From contig DOUW01000318.1 in NCBI GenBank assembly GCA_003520365.1, positions 1,872-10,398 on the forward strand: DNA of 8,527 bases, given 5' to 3'. The position numbers and the translations under genes were made by a program. The stretch is from Massilia sp. Its GTDB lineage: Bacteria > Pseudomonadota > Gammaproteobacteria > Burkholderiales > Burkholderiaceae_D. The notes below the pieces were generated by a model. That model searched no databases. It saw nothing but the letters and a program-made list of their open reading frames with translations, and was not told where the DNA came from. Shown piece by piece: positions 8,111-8,527 of the stretch (positions are counted from its first letter, which is position 1; each line of letters begins with the position of its first letter).

Positions 8111-8527
8111 TTACTTTTTACGCACCACGACGCAGCCGATCGAGTAGCCGGCGCCGAACGAGCAGATGACGCCGTTCGCGCCCGCGGGCAGGTCGTCCTG
8201 GTACTTGTGGAAGGCGATGATCGAGCCGGCCGACGAGGTGTTGGCGTAGCTGTCGAGGATCACCGGCGCCTCGCCCGGCTCGGCGTCACGTCCGAGCAGC
8301 ATGCGCGCGATCAGGAGGTTCATGTTCAGGTTGGCCTGGTGCAGCCAGTAGCGCGAGACCTGTGGGATCTGCAGGCCGGCCGCTTCCACGGTTTCCTTGA
8401 TCATCTCGGCGGCCATCGGGCACACTTCCTTGAACACCTTGCGGCCCTGCTGGCGGAACAGTTTATCGGCCTTGCCCACGCCCGACTCGTCGAAGCGGTT
8501 CATGAAGCCGAAGTTGTTGCGGATGTT
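8111..8527 (-). CDS. Beta-ketoacyl-ACP synthase III-like protein (partial, C-terminal part)
   Basis: The frame stays open to the window edge, where it reads NIRNNFGFMNRF, so the 5' part of the gene lies outside. The 138 visible residues form the C-terminal half-domain of a thiolase-fold condensing enzyme of the FabH type. The catalytic histidine is in YWLHQANLNMN and the catalytic asparagine in SYANTSSAGS, and the end, GANGVICSFGAGYSIGCVVVRKK, is the usual glycine-rich closing strand. The nucleophilic cysteine would be upstream, out of view. Such enzymes start fatty-acid chains from acyl-CoA and malonyl-ACP or perform related condensations. The segment before the histidine (FKEVCPMAAEMIKETVEAAGL) is less like housekeeping FabH, so a secondary KAS III paralogue is possible. 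The gene ends in a strong terminator. Confidence 0.85.
   Translation of the reverse strand, partial: NIRNNFGFMNRFDESGVGKADKLFRQQGRKVFKEVCPMAAEMIKETVEAAGLQIPQVSRYWLHQANLNMNLLIARMLLGRDAEPGEAPVILDSYANTSSAGSIIAFHKYQDDLPAGANGVICSFGAGYSIGCVVVRKK

Overview
The window is GC-rich, gene-dense bacterial chromosome. Codon use is strongly G/C at third positions, which also produces long but meaningless open frames antisense to real genes. The phaA-phaB gene order, a PhaB that resembles the Cupriavidus type, FadH, and GTAGGGTGGG-type intergenic repeats all suggest a betaproteobacterium. Burkholderiales, perhaps an Oxalobacteraceae such as Massilia or a relative, is my inference; nothing here proves the genus.

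Positions 1-875: the last seven codons of a probable phaA (acetyl-CoA acetyltransferase), then phaB (acetoacetyl-CoA reductase), closed by a strong intrinsic terminator. Together they form the two-step supply of (R)-3-hydroxybutyryl-CoA for polyhydroxyalkanoate synthesis. Positions 997-2750: a DUF2750 protein and, 17 bp later, a fold-type III PLP enzyme of the D-serine dehydratase/D-threonine aldolase family. Positions 2802-3758: a proline iminopeptidase, probably with its own promoter. Positions 3838-4767: a DUF2721 membrane protein followed closely by an unrecognised 151-residue protein. Positions 4775-4862: a palindromic intergenic repeat pair. Positions 4925-6955: fadH, the FMN/FAD/4Fe-4S 2,4-dienoyl-CoA reductase that handles unsaturated fatty acids in beta-oxidation. 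Positions 6961-7137: a second inverted pair of the same repeat family, lying between convergent genes. Positions 7165-7923 (minus): a six-helix membrane protein of unknown function with conserved-looking acidic residues near its helices. Positions 8111-8527 (minus): the C-terminal part of a beta-ketoacyl-ACP synthase III-like enzyme, cut by the window edge and followed by a strong terminator.

Several genes touch acyl-CoA or acyl-ACP chemistry (phaA, phaB, fadH, the KAS III-like gene), but they sit in separate transcription units on both strands and do not look like one operon. I see no defence system, prophage, CRISPR array, RNA gene or transposase. The most interesting non-coding signal is a family of four hairpin repeats in two head-to-head pairs that share head and tail and show a paired base change in the stem. 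The most interesting protein is the acidic membrane protein at 7165-7923.
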